A stretch of DNA of 64,000 nt from Prauserella_A oleivorans (GTDB lineage Bacteria > Actinomycetota > Actinomycetes > Mycobacteriales > Pseudonocardiaceae), in assembly GCF_042685745.1 (NCBI RefSeq), contig NZ_JBHUNT010000001.1:4092001-4156000 (forward strand). The letters run 5' to 3'. The notes under the pieces are model-generated. The model was not told the DNA's origin and made no database searches. It worked only from the letters and a program-made list of their open reading frames with translations. Of the stretch, positions 16,281-25,555 are shown in pieces. Numbering within the stretch: position 1 is the stretch's first letter; every line of letters starts with the position of its first letter. The translations under genes were made by a program, and so were the position numbers.

Positions 16281-17585
16281 TCAGGCCTTCACCTCCTGCT
16301 TGCTGGTCTCCGGAAGCGCCAGGATCGAGCCGAGGCTGATCAGCGCCAGCACGACGAAGTAGCCGGTGATCGCGAGCGAGTGACCGAACCCGGCATAGAG
16401 CGACGTCGCGAGGAACGGGGCGAGACCGCCGCCGAGGATCGCGCCGATCTGGTAGCCGAGGGACGCGCCGCTGTAGCGGACGTGCGCGGGGAACAGTTCG
16501 GCGAACAGCGCCGACTGCGGGCCCGCGGTGCAGCCGAGCACGAAGCCCATCACCACCATCGCGAGCGCCATGAGCGGCAGCGACGCGGTGTCGAGCAGCG
16601 GGAAGAACACGGCCGCCATCACGACCAGCGCGGTGGAGCTGACAATGTAGACGCGACGCCGGCCGAGCACATCGGACTTCCACGCGCTGAGCGCCATCCC
16701 CGCCATCCACACCGGACACGCGGCGATCAGCAGCCACAGCATCGTCGAGCGCTCGAAACCGAGCTCCTCGGTGCCGTAGGTGAGGACGTAGACCATGAAC
16801 GCGTAGGCGATGCCGTTGGTGGCGATGAAGGTGCCCGCGGCGAGCAGCACGGTCTTCCAGTTGCGGGTCAGCACCTCGACGATCGGCATCTTGGCGACGC
16901 GCTCGGTGCGCTGCACCTCGCGAAACTCCGGGCTCTCCAGAACGCCCAGCCGGATCCACATCGCCACGCCCACGAGCACGGCGCTGGCGAGGAACGGGAT
17001 GCGCCAGCCCCATGAGGTGAACTGCTCGTCGCTGAGCAGCGACGTCATGAGCAGGAAGACGAGATTCGCGCTGAGCACACCCGCAGGCACACCCAGCTGC
17101 GGCGCGGCACCGTAGAGGCCGCGCTTGCCGGGTGGCGCGTTCTCCGTCGCCATGAGCACTGCGCCGCCCCACTCACCGCCGACGCCGATGCCCTGCAGGA
17201 AGCGGAGCAGCACCAGCAGAATCGGGGCGGCCAGGCCGATCGAGTCGTAGGTCGGCAACAGGCCGATGGCCACCGTCGCCGCGCCCATGAGGCTCAGCGA
17301 GAGCACGAGCATGGACTTGCGGCCGATCCGGTCGCCGTAGTGCCCCATCACCACGCCGCCGATCGGGCGGGCGACGAACCCGACCGCGAACGTCGCGAAC
17401 GCGGCCAAGGTGGAGGCCAGGGACGAGTCACTGGGGAAGAACTGCGGTCCGATCACGAGCGCCGCGGCCGTGCCGTAGATGAAGAAGTCGTACCACTCGA
17501 TCGCGGTACCGATGAAGCTCGACACGACTGCTCTGCGTGCCTGCTCCGCGGACGCAGCGGGTGTCTGGTCGACGGTCGCCGTCAT
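16281..17585 (-). CDS. MHS-type MFS transporter (metabolite/H+ symporter)
   Basis: 434 residues with 12 predicted membrane segments. It begins with SSFIGTAIEWYDFFIYGTAA, the signature of the metabolite:H+ symporter group (ShiA, ProP, KgtP, PcaT-like), followed by the loop GHYGDRIGRKSMLV between helices 2 and 3, and RFLQGIGVGGEWGGAVLMA. It is an inner-membrane importer of an organic or aromatic acid. The monooxygenase follows 1 bp downstream, and a LysR gene precedes it by 100 bp on the same strand. Confidence 0.9.
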   Translation of the reverse strand: MTATVDQTPAASAEQARRAVVSSFIGTAIEWYDFFIYGTAAALVIGPQFFPSDSSLASTLAAFATFAVGFVARPIGGVVMGHYGDRIGRKSMLVLSLSLMGAATVAIGLLPTYDSIGLAAPILLVLLRFLQGIGVGGEWGGAVLMATENAPPGKRGLYGAAPQLGVPAGVLSANLVFLLMTSLLSDEQFTSWGWRIPFLASAVLVGVAMWIRLGVLESPEFREVQRTERVAKMPIVEVLTRNWKTVLLAAGTFIATNGIAYAFMVYVLTYGTEELGFERSTMLWLLIAACPVWMAGMALSAWKSDVLGRRRVYIVSSTALVVMAAVFFPLLDTASLPLMALAMVVMGFVLGCTAGPQSALFAELFPAHVRYSGASLGYQIGAILGGGLAPFLATSLYAGFGHSLAITGYFVVLALISLGSILALPETSKQEVKA

Positions 17586-17685
17586 TGGTCGTCTCGCCTT
17601 TCCGGATCAAACGCGGGCCCCAACGCCACGCGCACCGGGAAGCATCGCCGCTGCGGTGAGTGGTTGAAAAGCGCAACTATCCCGC

Positions 17686-18630
17686 TTAGTTCGCCGGAGA
17701 ATCCTGGGAAGTGTCCGCCCGAGCCGCCACGAACTGCACGAACAGTCGCGACACCTTGCTCAGCATCGAGGCCGAATGCCACGCGACGACGACGTCCACG
17801 GGGTCCGGCTGCGGGTCCAGTTCGGTCTTGACGACGACCTCGAGACCCTCGTACGTGACGTCGTGGCGCGGCCGCTGCACGAGCAGCGTCCAGCCGAGCC
17901 CGCGGCCCACGAACGCGCGCGCGGTCTCGAAGTTCTCGGTCCGATAGGCCACGCGGGGAGCGAACCCGGCCTGCCGGCACACGTCGAGCGCGTGCTCGGA
18001 GCTCGGCGGCGCGTCCAGCAGCACCATCGGGTCCTCGGCGAGCTCGGCCAGCCGCAGGCGGCCGCGGCAGGAGGCCAGCCGGTGCCCTGCGTCGAGCAGC
18101 ACGGTCGGTTTGCGGGTCGCGAGCCGCGTCGTGCGCCATTCGGGCGAGAGCTCGAGGTCGTAGACGATGGCGAGGTCGAGCTCCCCGTCGTCGAGTTGCT
18201 TGCGGAGCCGGTTCTGGGTGTCCTCCCGCAGCTCGACCCGCACCTTGGGGTAACGCTGCGTGAACGACCGCAGCAGCGCCGGCAGCACCGTGGGGCTCAG
18301 CGAGGGGTAGCAGCCGATCACCAGCGGCCCGGCCACGACGCCGCCCTCGCCGGCCGCGTCGGCCTGCAGCTCACTCGCCTGCTGCAGGAGCACCTTGGCC
18401 CGGGCGAGCACCGCTTCCCCGGTGGGCGTCAGCTGCACTCCCCTGGCCCGCCTGCGCACCGTGAGCTGCACTTTCAGCGCCTTCTCCAGGTCCGTGAGCG
18501 CCGAGGCCAGCGCCGACTGCGACAGGTGCATGCGCTCGGCCGCACCGCCGATCGTTCCCGTCTCGGCCACGGCCACGAACGCGGCGAGCTGGCGCATCGT
18601 GTAGGTCGGCAGGTTCTCGGCACGCGACAT
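17686..18630 (-). CDS. LysR-family transcriptional regulator
   Basis: 314 residues. The N-terminal winged HTH reads MRQLAAFVAVAETGTIGGAA then HLSQSALASALTDLEKAL, classic LysR. The effector domain starts near residue 95 (GPLVIGCYPSLSPTVLPALL). It is transcribed in the same direction as the transporter and hydroxylase, with 100 bp between it and the transporter. It may control them through that gap, or a divergent promoter toward 18732 may be its original target; the first is more likely. Confidence 0.9.
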   Translation of the reverse strand: MSRAENLPTYTMRQLAAFVAVAETGTIGGAAERMHLSQSALASALTDLEKALKVQLTVRRRARGVQLTPTGEAVLARAKVLLQQASELQADAAGEGGVVAGPLVIGCYPSLSPTVLPALLRSFTQRYPKVRVELREDTQNRLRKQLDDGELDLAIVYDLELSPEWRTTRLATRKPTVLLDAGHRLASCRGRLRLAELAEDPMVLLDAPPSSEHALDVCRQAGFAPRVAYRTENFETARAFVGRGLGWTLLVQRPRHDVTYEGLEVVVKTELDPQPDPVDVVVAWHSASMLSKVSRLFVQFVAARADTSQDSPAN

Positions 18631-18731
18631 GTACCGACAGTAACGCCGCGGTTGGTCCGACCGTGGGATGGCACGGATGTGGCCGCCGCATGATCCCCGC
18701 GTCGGCGGCAGCGAGCGGCTAGCGTCGTCGC

Positions 18732-19664
18732 ATGGCGAAGGATTCGGCGGTGGAGGTCGAGGTCGGCGACCGCACCCTGCGTATCTCCAACCCGGACCGC
18801 GTGTACTTCCCCGCGCGCGGCGAGACGAAGCTCGACCTGGTCGAGTACTACCTGTCCGTCGGGGACGGCATCGTGCGCGCGCTGCGGGAGCGGCCGTGCA
18901 TGCTGCACCGGTTCCCGAAGGGCGTGTCGGGTGAGAAGGTGCACCAGAAGCGCATCCCGTCCGGCGCGCCGCCGTGGCTGGAGACCGTGCGCGTGCACTT
19001 CCCCCGGTACAACCGGCACGCCGACGAGCTGTGCGTCACCGAGCTGGCCAGCGTGATCTGGGCGGTCCAGATGTCCACTGTGGAGTTCCATCCGTGGAAC
19101 TCGCGGCGGGCCGACACCGAGCGACCCGACGAGTGGCGCATCGACCTCGACCCCATGCCCGAGTGCGACTTCGCGCGGGTGCGGCGCGTCGCCAAGGTGG
19201 CCCACGAGGTGCTCGACGAGCTCGGCATCACGGGCTTCCCGAAGACGTCCGGCGGCCGGGGGCTGCACATTTACGTCCGTATCGAGCCCCGCTGGGGGTT
19301 CTCCGAGGTCCGGCGGGCGGCACTCGCGTTCGCCCTGGAGGTCGAACGACGTGCGCCCGACGACGTGACCACGGCGTGGTGGCGCCGGGATCGTGACCCC
19401 GCGCTGCTCTTCGTCGACTACAACCAGAACGCGCGTGACCACACCATCGCCAGCGCCTACTCGGTCCGCGGTGTGCCGGAGGCCACAGTGTCGACGCCGA
19501 TCCGCTGGGACGAGGTCGACGACGTGGAGCCGCGTGAGTTCACCATCGCGACGGTGCCGCGGCGGTTCGCCAAGGTCGGGGACCTGCACGCGCGCATCGA
19601 CGACACCGCCTACTCCCTCGAGACGCTGCTCGAGTGGGCCGACCGGGACGGACTCGAGGACTGA
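18732..19664 (+). CDS. Stand-alone LigD-type DNA polymerase/primase domain
   Basis: 310 residues from ATG 18732. It is the whole polymerase module of NHEJ LigD without ligase or phosphoesterase parts. Motif I WRIDLDP gives Asp138 and Asp140, motif II is PKTSGGRGLHIYV, and the third carboxylate is Asp229 in FVDYNQN. Such solo proteins (PolD1/PolD2 in mycobacteria) extend DNA ends or gaps with a preference for ribonucleotides. No ku or ligD gene lies in the window. The PspC-like gene follows after 64 bases. Confidence 0.92.
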   Translation: MAKDSAVEVEVGDRTLRISNPDRVYFPARGETKLDLVEYYLSVGDGIVRALRERPCMLHRFPKGVSGEKVHQKRIPSGAPPWLETVRVHFPRYNRHADELCVTELASVIWAVQMSTVEFHPWNSRRADTERPDEWRIDLDPMPECDFARVRRVAKVAHEVLDELGITGFPKTSGGRGLHIYVRIEPRWGFSEVRRAALAFALEVERRAPDDVTTAWWRRDRDPALLFVDYNQNARDHTIASAYSVRGVPEATVSTPIRWDEVDDVEPREFTIATVPRRFAKVGDLHARIDDTAYSLETLLEWADRDGLED

Positions 19665-19728
19665 TCTCCGGGTCCACCTCCGGGTGGTCCCCGATGCCGC
19701 GGGCCGCCGGATCGGGCACGGTGGAGGC

Positions 19729-19923
19729 ATGAGCACGACGACGAAGCTGACGCGATCGCGCGACGACCGGATGATCGCCGGGGTGTGCGGGGGCCTGGCC
19801 CGCCGCGTCGGCTGGCGGCCGCGCAACATGAGGCTGCTGTTCCTGGTGTCCTGTGTCCTGCCCGGACCGCAGTTCCTGCTCTACCTCGTGCTGTGGTTCG
19901 TCATGCCCGACGACCGCCGGTAG
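19729..19923 (+). CDS. Small PspC-domain membrane protein
   Basis: 64 residues from ATG 19729 with GGAGG just before it. It contains the PspC signature (RSRDDRMIAGVCGGLARRVG) and a single hydrophobic segment LLFLVSCVLPGPQFLLYLVL, ending VMPDDRR. Actinobacterial PspC proteins of this size are common membrane-stress or envelope proteins without the rest of the phage-shock system. It faces a LysR gene whose stop is 8 bases away on the other strand. Confidence 0.88.
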   Translation: MSTTTKLTRSRDDRMIAGVCGGLARRVGWRPRNMRLLFLVSCVLPGPQFLLYLVLWFVMPDDRR

Positions 19924-19931
19924 GCCACCCG

Positions 19932-20855
19932 TCACGGCAGCGGCGAGCTGGCACCGAGCCCCTTCTCCGCCGCCGCCCCTCGAACGGCCTCGATCACGAG
20001 CTGCAGCGACGGCCTCGGCGTGGTGGTGGCGCGGTGGGCGATCGACACGGTGCGCATCACCGGCTCGGTGAGCGCCACGATGTCCACACCGGGCGGGAGC
20101 AGCGACAGCCCGAGGTCCGACACGAGCGTGACCCCGAGCCCGGCGGCGACCATCGCGAGCGCGGTCGCCTGCTCACCCACCTCGTGGTTGATCTTGGGCT
20201 CGAATCCGCTGCGCTGGCACGCGATCCGCACCGCACGGCCGAAATGGGACCGCGGCCCGGCGAGGATCCACGGGTGTTCGGCCAGGTCGGTGAGCGACAC
20301 GCTGCCCGCGGGCACCACCCCGGTCGGCACCGCGGCGTGCAGCCGCTCCACCGCGATGACCTCGCGCGCCAGCGACGGGTCCCACGGCATCGGGTAGTCC
20401 GAGTAGTCGATCACGAACGAGAAGTCCAGCGACCCGTCCCGGACCGCCCCCGCCGTCTCCTCCGGCGCCAGCTCCCGTGTCCGGACCTCGATGCCGGGGT
20501 GGTCGGCGGCCAGCGCGGTGAGCGCCGAGGGCAGCAGGCCCGACGCGACGGACGCCCACACGCCGGCCGTCAGCCGGGCGGAGAGCCCGTCCTGTGCCCG
20601 CTCGAGCGCCATGGTCGCGCGCTCCACCGAGCCGAGGATGTCCTCGGCGTGCTCGGTGAGCAACATCCCGAGCTCGGTGAGCTGGACCCGGCGGCCGAGC
20701 CGCTCGAACAGTTTCACCCCCACGTCGCGTTCCAGCTGAGCGAGCTGCTGGGACACCGCCGAGGCGGTGTAGTGCAGCGCCCCAGCAGCGGCCGTGACGG
20801 TCCCGCGCCGGTGCAGTTCCCGGAGCATCCGTAAGCGGTGCAGCGAAAGCTCCAT
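19932..20855 (-). CDS. LysR-family transcriptional regulator
   Basis: 307 residues from ATG 20855. The HTH is LRMLRELHRRGTVTAAAGAL with YTASAVSQQLAQLERDVG. The effector domain follows from about residue 90. It is divergent from the amino-acid dehydrogenase gene across 265 bp, the normal layout for a LysR regulator and target. The sequence extends in frame upstream of 20855, but that part overlaps the intergenic region and the dehydrogenase, so the HTH-proximal ATG is chosen. Confidence 0.9.
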   Translation of the reverse strand: MELSLHRLRMLRELHRRGTVTAAAGALHYTASAVSQQLAQLERDVGVKLFERLGRRVQLTELGMLLTEHAEDILGSVERATMALERAQDGLSARLTAGVWASVASGLLPSALTALAADHPGIEVRTRELAPEETAGAVRDGSLDFSFVIDYSDYPMPWDPSLAREVIAVERLHAAVPTGVVPAGSVSLTDLAEHPWILAGPRSHFGRAVRIACQRSGFEPKINHEVGEQATALAMVAAGLGVTLVSDLGLSLLPPGVDIVALTEPVMRTVSIAHRATTTPRPSLQLVIEAVRGAAAEKGLGASSPLP

Positions 20856-21120
20856 GCCGATCAGCCTAGGCAAACCGCTGCTCGAGCGCGCTGTGCAGGA
20901 AGCGTGAACGTAACCGTGCAAGATCCTTAACTGGACGCGCACACGCGGCAGGGCGCACGCTGGAGTCACCGGCCCAGGGGTGAGCAACCCGGTGTTCTCG
21001 CAGCTCAGCAGCCGTCCCAGCGTCCACCGTCGACAGCTCGGAGGGCTGGCTGTCGTGCGCTCGAAACCCTGGCGCCGGAACCGGAGTACGGCGAGTGACG
21101 ACGTTGGAGGTGGGTTTCTG

Positions 21121-22371
21121 GTGACCACGATGCACGACCCGTGGCAGGGCACGAGCACCGAGCGCACGGAACGCGTGCCCGAGCCGGGCATCGCGGACAT
21201 TCGGCACAGCGAGCCGCTGCTGCGGCTCACGTGGACCGACCCGGTCACCGGTGCCCACGGCTACCTCGTCGTGCACACGCTGGTCTCGGGACTCGCCACG
21301 GGCGGCACGCGCATGCGGGCGGGCTGCACCATGTCGGAGGTCGAGGACCTGGCACGCGGCATGGCGGCCAAGACGGCGACGTTCGAGCTGCCGGTCGGCG
21401 GCGCGAAGGGTGGTATCGACTTCGACCCGAAGGACCCGCGCGCGGTCGGCGTGCTGGAACGGTTCTGCCAGGCGATGCGCCCGTGGCTGGACGCCCACTG
21501 GGTGACCGCGGAGGACCTCGGCGTCCCGCAGCACCTCATCGACGACGTGTTCGCCCGGCTCGGGCTCGAGCAGTCCTACCACGCGGCGATCCGCCGGTCG
21601 GCGCACCCGGAACGCACGCTGCGCCGCGTGCAGGCCGGGCTCAACGCCCCGGTGCCAGGCGGTCTGCTGCTCGGGGACGTGGTCGGTGGGTACGGCGTCG
21701 CCCAGGCGTGCCTCGGAGCGGCGAGCGCCTGGGGCTGGGACCACGCCGAGACGACCGTCGCGATCCAGGGCATCGGCACGATGGGCGGTGGCGCCGCCTG
21801 GTACCTGCACGAGGCGGGCATGCGGGTCGTGGCCGTGGCCGACGCGGCAGGCACGCTGTACCGGCCGGAAGGTCTGGACGTGCCGGCACTGCTGGAACTG
21901 CGCGACGCCTACGGCGAGATCGACCGTTCCCGCGTTCCCGACGACGTCCAGCGGCTGCCCCGCGCGGCCGTGCTCTCCACGGAAGCCGACATCGTCGTAC
22001 CGGCGGCGATCTCCTACGCCATCCGGCCGGACAACGTGCCGGACGTGGCGGCGAAGGTGGTCGTCGAGGCCGCCAACTCGGCCACCACCCCGGAGGCGGA
22101 GGCGATGCTCGCCGCGCGGGACATCCCGGTGGTGCCGGACTTCGTGGCCAACGCCGGCGCGGCGGCGTGGGCGTGGTGGCTGCTGCTCGGCCAGGTCGGC
22201 GCGGACCCGGCCGACTCCTTCCTCCGCCTGCGCACCGAGATGCAGGCCAAGGTGGCCCTCTTGCTCGGCGCGTGGATCGTCGACGGCGTGCCGCCGCGGC
22301 AGACGGCCTGGGAGCTGGCGTCCACCAACCGGACGGCTCTCGCCGACGCACCCGAGCTCACCGTTCCGTAA
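21121..22371 (+). CDS. Glu/Leu/Phe/Val dehydrogenase family protein
   Basis: 416 residues from GTG 21121 (GGAGG ten bases upstream); an ATG at 21130 is the alternative. The catalytic core is TATFELPVGGAKGGIDFDP with the active-site Lys, and the Rossmann part has VAIQGIGTMGGGAAWYLHEA. It performs NAD(P)-dependent oxidative deamination of an amino acid to a 2-oxo acid. Family members range from glutamate to branched-chain and phenylalanine dehydrogenases, and the substrate is not clear here. The divergent LysR gene is its likely regulator. Confidence 0.88.
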   Translation: MTTMHDPWQGTSTERTERVPEPGIADIRHSEPLLRLTWTDPVTGAHGYLVVHTLVSGLATGGTRMRAGCTMSEVEDLARGMAAKTATFELPVGGAKGGIDFDPKDPRAVGVLERFCQAMRPWLDAHWVTAEDLGVPQHLIDDVFARLGLEQSYHAAIRRSAHPERTLRRVQAGLNAPVPGGLLLGDVVGGYGVAQACLGAASAWGWDHAETTVAIQGIGTMGGGAAWYLHEAGMRVVAVADAAGTLYRPEGLDVPALLELRDAYGEIDRSRVPDDVQRLPRAAVLSTEADIVVPAAISYAIRPDNVPDVAAKVVVEAANSATTPEAEAMLAARDIPVVPDFVANAGAAAWAWWLLLGQVGADPADSFLRLRTEMQAKVALLLGAWIVDGVPPRQTAWELASTNRTALADAPELTVP

Positions 22372-22380
22372 GGGCCGATC

Positions 22381-22416
22381 GCTCCCCGGTGTGGCCGCCC
22401 CGCCACATCGGGGAGC
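22381..22416. terminator. Bidirectional terminator
   Basis: GCTCCCCG (22381-22388) pairs with CGGGGAGC (22409-22416), and an inner TGTGGC/GCCACA stem extends it. It separates the convergent dehydrogenase and DinB-like genes. Confidence 0.8.
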
Positions 22417-22453
22417 ACGTCCTCGCGGTCCGGTGTGGACTGTTGTCGTGCGC

Positions 22454-22957
22454 TCAGGGCCCGACGGTGCCGTCGATGCCCTCACGCAGGAGGTCGGCGT
22501 GCCCGTTGTGGCGGGCGTACTCGTGGATGAGGTGCAGCATCACCAGCCGCAGCGACACGTGGGCCTCCCAGCGTGCGACGTAGCCGGTCACGTCGAGGGA
22601 ATCGGCTTCCCGCTCGATCCGGCGTGCGTGCGCGACCTCGGCCTCCCACGCCGCGAAAGCCTCGGAGCGGGTGGCGGCAGAGAGGTCGAACGCCTCCTGG
22701 AAATCACCCCGGCCCGACCAGACGAGCGGGATGTCCTCGCCGTTGACGACCCGGCGGAACCAGGTGCGCTCGACCTCCGCCAGGTGCCGGACGAGTCCGA
22801 GCAGGGTGAGCATGGACGGCGGCATCGACCGGCGCCGCAACTCGTCGTCGGTGAGTCCCTGGCACTTCATGGCGAGGGTGGATCGGTGGAAGTCCAGGTA
22901 CGCCCGCAGCATCTCGCGTTCCCCGCCCCGCAGCGGCGGGGACTGTCTCGGCAGCAT
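22454..22957 (-). CDS. DinB-superfamily (DUF664) protein
   Basis: 167 residues of a four-helix DinB-like fold: LGLVRHLAEVERTWFRRVVN with a metal-type His near residue 58, and HLIHEYARHNGHADLLREGI at the end, which supplies the other His residues of the metal triad. DUF664 members include putative mycothiol- or bacillithiol-dependent enzymes, but most are uncharacterised. The gene is isolated, convergent with the dehydrogenase, and its start is 73 bp from the next same-strand gene end. Confidence 0.85.
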   Translation of the reverse strand: MLPRQSPPLRGGEREMLRAYLDFHRSTLAMKCQGLTDDELRRRSMPPSMLTLLGLVRHLAEVERTWFRRVVNGEDIPLVWSGRGDFQEAFDLSAATRSEAFAAWEAEVAHARRIEREADSLDVTGYVARWEAHVSLRLVMLHLIHEYARHNGHADLLREGIDGTVGP

Positions 22958-23030
22958 GCGGTGAGCCTATCCTCGGCGGCCTGCGCCGAGCGATCACCGT
23001 GACCGTCCACACGCGACGTTCATGGACGGG

Positions 23031-23456
23031 CTATGCCCCGAGCAGCCCCACTCCCCCGGCGATCAGGGCGGCCACTTTGACCACTTCCAGTGCGATGTAG
23101 ACGTAGTGACCACGAGAGCGTGGCGCATCCTTGCCGGCGAGCACCTCGTCCGAACGGCGGGACAGGCGCGGCCGCACCCCGGCGAGCTGCACCAGCAGCG
23201 CGGCGATCGCGACGGCGACCGGCACGAGCGCGGACACCGGCGGAACCGACACGAGCACGGTGACCACGAGCGCCACGGCCAGCACCGTCTCGACGATGTT
23301 CAGGGCGCGGAACACCAGCCGTCCGATTCCGAGCCCGATCCGCAGCGTGACGTCCGGTGCCCGGAACTTCAGCGGCGCCTCGAGGAACGAGATGGCCAGC
23401 ACCATGCCGAGCCAGACGAAGACGAGAGCCGACGCCACCGCCCACGTGCTGTTCAC
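23031..23456 (-). CDS. Four-helix membrane protein of unknown function
   Basis: 141 residues from GTG 23456. Four hydrophobic segments are visible: about residues 5-25 (VASALVFVWLGMVLAISFLE), 50-70 (NIVETVLAVALVVTVLVSVP), 72-92 (SALVPVAVAIAALLVQLAGV) and 118-140 near the end. A charged loop (RPRLSRRSDEVLAGKDAPRS) joins the last two. No enzyme motif is seen. It starts 26 bases after the thioesterase stop on the same strand and is probably cotranscribed with it. Confidence 0.75.
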   Translation of the reverse strand: MNSTWAVASALVFVWLGMVLAISFLEAPLKFRAPDVTLRIGLGIGRLVFRALNIVETVLAVALVVTVLVSVPPVSALVPVAVAIAALLVQLAGVRPRLSRRSDEVLAGKDAPRSRGHYVYIALEVVKVAALIAGGVGLLGA

Positions 23457-23482
23457 GCGTCCATCCCCTTCCGGAGGTCCGG

Positions 23483-24307
23483 TCAGTCCTTGAAGTAGAC
23501 CAGCTGGTGACTGGTCGCGAGCAGGGTGCCGTCGGCGCCCCACAGCCGCGCGGACTGGTCGAAGTACCCCTTGCCGAAGTGGTGGGCCCGGGCGCGGCCG
23601 AGCACGGGCCGGTCCGCCTGCGCGGAGACCAGGTCGGCGTCGGCGTGGAAGTACGTGGTCAGGGACACCGTCCCCGCCGGTACGAACCGTCCGCGGCGCA
23701 GCAGGATGCGCGGGTAGAAGATGTCGCACAACGCCGCCAGCCCGGGAAAGTCGAGGGGCCGCGCCGGCGCGTCGCGCACCCACACGGTCGTCGTCGAGTC
23801 GTCCGACTCGCTCGCGCCCGGTTCCGGCATGGCGCCGTCGACGTAGCGCATCTCGTAGTTGCGGCCCCAGGCCACGAACTCCGGGAACGGCCGCACCGCC
23901 ACCTCGTCCGCGGCCGGCACGGCCGGGAACACCGCCTCCGTTGACGACCAGGTCTGCCGCCGGATCCCGTACACCGCGGTCGCGGTGGTGCAGACCTCGC
24001 CGTCCTGGGCGAGGTCGAGCGACCAGTGCTGCGTGGAGCGGTTGGTGCGCACCTGGCGAGCGGTGACCTCGAACGGACCGTCCGCCACCGGGCCCGCGTA
24101 GTTGACCGTGAGCGAGAGCGGCATACCCAGCCGGTCCGGGTGCTGCTCGACCGCCTGCAGGAGCGTGGCCGCCGTGATCCCGCCGAACGGGCCGACCATG
24201 TTGGCGTAGGCCGGGTGTGTGTGGCCGGTGTAGCGGCCGTCGCCGAGTGCCTCGAGGGCGACCGCGGCGTCGAACGGGTGGACGGCAGAGCCGGCGAGTT
24301 CGCTCAC
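23483..24307 (-). CDS. Acyl-CoA thioesterase-like double-hotdog protein
   Basis: 274 residues with the TesB-like double hotdog layout. An N-terminal hotdog has HTHPAYANMVGPFGGITAAT followed by LPLSLTVNYAGPV-type strands. A second hotdog toward the C-terminus contains TVSLTTYFHADADLV and RARAHHFGKGYFDQSARLWG. Members hydrolyse acyl-CoA esters in the cytosol. It is divergent from a TetR gene (72-bp gap) that probably represses it, and a small membrane protein gene follows. Confidence 0.85.
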   Translation of the reverse strand: MSELAGSAVHPFDAAVALEALGDGRYTGHTHPAYANMVGPFGGITAATLLQAVEQHPDRLGMPLSLTVNYAGPVADGPFEVTARQVRTNRSTQHWSLDLAQDGEVCTTATAVYGIRRQTWSSTEAVFPAVPAADEVAVRPFPEFVAWGRNYEMRYVDGAMPEPGASESDDSTTTVWVRDAPARPLDFPGLAALCDIFYPRILLRRGRFVPAGTVSLTTYFHADADLVSAQADRPVLGRARAHHFGKGYFDQSARLWGADGTLLATSHQLVYFKD

Positions 24308-24379
24308 GGAACCTCCTTCGTCGCGTTAAGTATGACAACCTACATAATGGGCGACGACGCGCGCGAGGAGGGATGACCG

Positions 24380-24949
24380 ATGACACGGCGAGCGGATCCG
24401 CGACCCCGGGCCGCGATGGTCGCCAGCGCCGTCGCGCTGATGCGGGAGCGCGGGGTCGCCGCGACCTCGTTCGCCGACGTCCTCGCGCACAGCGGCGCCC
24501 CGCGAGGGTCCGTCTACCACCACTTCCCCGGCGGCAAGGCGCAGCTGATCCAGGAAGCGACGCGGTTCGCCGCCGACCACCTGACCGACGGCATCACGCG
24601 CGTCCTCGACGCCGGGGACACCGGCTCGGCGCTGCGCGCGCTGGTCGATCTGTGGCGGCGCGGGCTCGAGGAACGCGACTACGCCGCGGGCTGCCCCATC
24701 GTCGCGGCCGCCCTGGGCACCGACGAGGGCGCACGCGGGCTCGCCGGCGAGGCGTTCGACCGGTGGACCAGCCTGATCGCCGACTCCCTCGTCGCGGACG
24801 GGCTGCCCATCGCACGGGCGAGGTCGCTCGCCGTCCTGATCGTCAGTGCGCTCGAAGGGGCGCTCGTGATGGCGCAGGCACAGCGCAGCTCCGCCCCGCT
24901 CGACGACGTGGTGACCCACCTGGAGACGCTCGCGCGCGCGACCGGCTGA
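24380..24949 (+). CDS. TetR-family regulator (LmrA/YxaF-like)
   Basis: 189 residues from ATG 24380, just behind GAGGAGGGATG. The HTH reads TSFADVLAHSGAPRGSVYHHF then PGGKAQLI, which is the form found in the LmrA/YxaF/QacR-like branch. The middle of the 72-bp gap to the divergent thioesterase gene holds a weak inverted repeat, TATG-N8-CATA (24331-24346), which could be its operator. The likely target is the thioesterase operon. Confidence 0.88.
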   Translation: MTRRADPRPRAAMVASAVALMRERGVAATSFADVLAHSGAPRGSVYHHFPGGKAQLIQEATRFAADHLTDGITRVLDAGDTGSALRALVDLWRRGLEERDYAAGCPIVAAALGTDEGARGLAGEAFDRWTSLIADSLVADGLPIARARSLAVLIVSALEGALVMAQAQRSSAPLDDVVTHLETLARATG

Positions 24950-24954
24950 CCGGC

Positions 24955-25539
24955 CTACGCACGCAACGACTCGAGGTGCGTCCTGACGGCCGCGGTCGTC
25001 CGGTCACGGTCGCCGGTCGCCAGCAGGTCGAGCAGCGCGCCGCGCAGTACGGCGAGGACATAGGTCCGGCGGGCCAGCCCGACCCGGCTCGTCCGTTCCG
25101 AGGGAGGCTGACTGTCCGCCAGCAGGGACAACCAGTCCCGCACGGTCGCCTCGGCGAACCCCGCCCAGGACCCGTCGGGGTCGACCAGCGAGCGCGCATA
25201 CCCCTCGACCCAGAGCTTCAGCAGCGCCCGATGCTCGTCCGCGGCGAGCCAGCCCCACAGTCGCTCGGCGACCACGGCCAGCCCCGCGGGGCGCCCGCCT
25301 GCCTCGACGGCGACCCGCTCGAGCAACGCCAGCTCGTCCGCGCGAGCGCGAGCGAGAATCTCCCTGATCAACCCGTCCTTGCTGCCGAACAGGAACAGCA
25401 GCACCCGCGGGCTCGACCCGATCGCGGACGCCAACGGCCGCAGGGACAGGTCGGCCAGCCCGTGTTCGAGCGCGTAGCGGTAGGCACGCTCCAGCAGCTC
25501 CGCTTTCCGCGCCGACGGGGTTGAGGTCGTCTCGGCCAC
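24955..25539 (-). CDS. TetR-family transcriptional regulator
   Basis: 194 residues from GTG 25539. The HTH is LSLRPLASAIGSSPRVLLFL followed by FGSKDGLIREIL, and helical effector segments follow. The gap to the divergent GNAT gene is 54 bp and contains an imperfect 20-bp palindrome. The regulator gene ends 5 bases from the stop of the other TetR, so the two are convergent. An in-frame extension to 26094 runs across the GNAT gene and is rejected. Confidence 0.85.
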   Translation of the reverse strand: MAETTSTPSARKAELLERAYRYALEHGLADLSLRPLASAIGSSPRVLLFLFGSKDGLIREILARARADELALLERVAVEAGGRPAGLAVVAERLWGWLAADEHRALLKLWVEGYARSLVDPDGSWAGFAEATVRDWLSLLADSQPPSERTSRVGLARRTYVLAVLRGALLDLLATGDRDRTTAAVRTHLESLRA

Positions 25540-25555
25540 GGGACTAGTGTCCCTG

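Noticed and set aside
14612..16339. A long rightward frame of about 575 codons over the hydroxylase
   Set aside because: Antisense to a clear FAD monooxygenase; its protein is Arg/Gly/Val-biased with no domain.
22454..22957. DinB-like protein considered as a mycothiol-dependent maleylacetoacetate isomerase for the homogentisate operon
   Set aside because: It lies 16 kb away, is not coregulated by any visible box and belongs to a large general family. It is not excluded, but there is no positive evidence.
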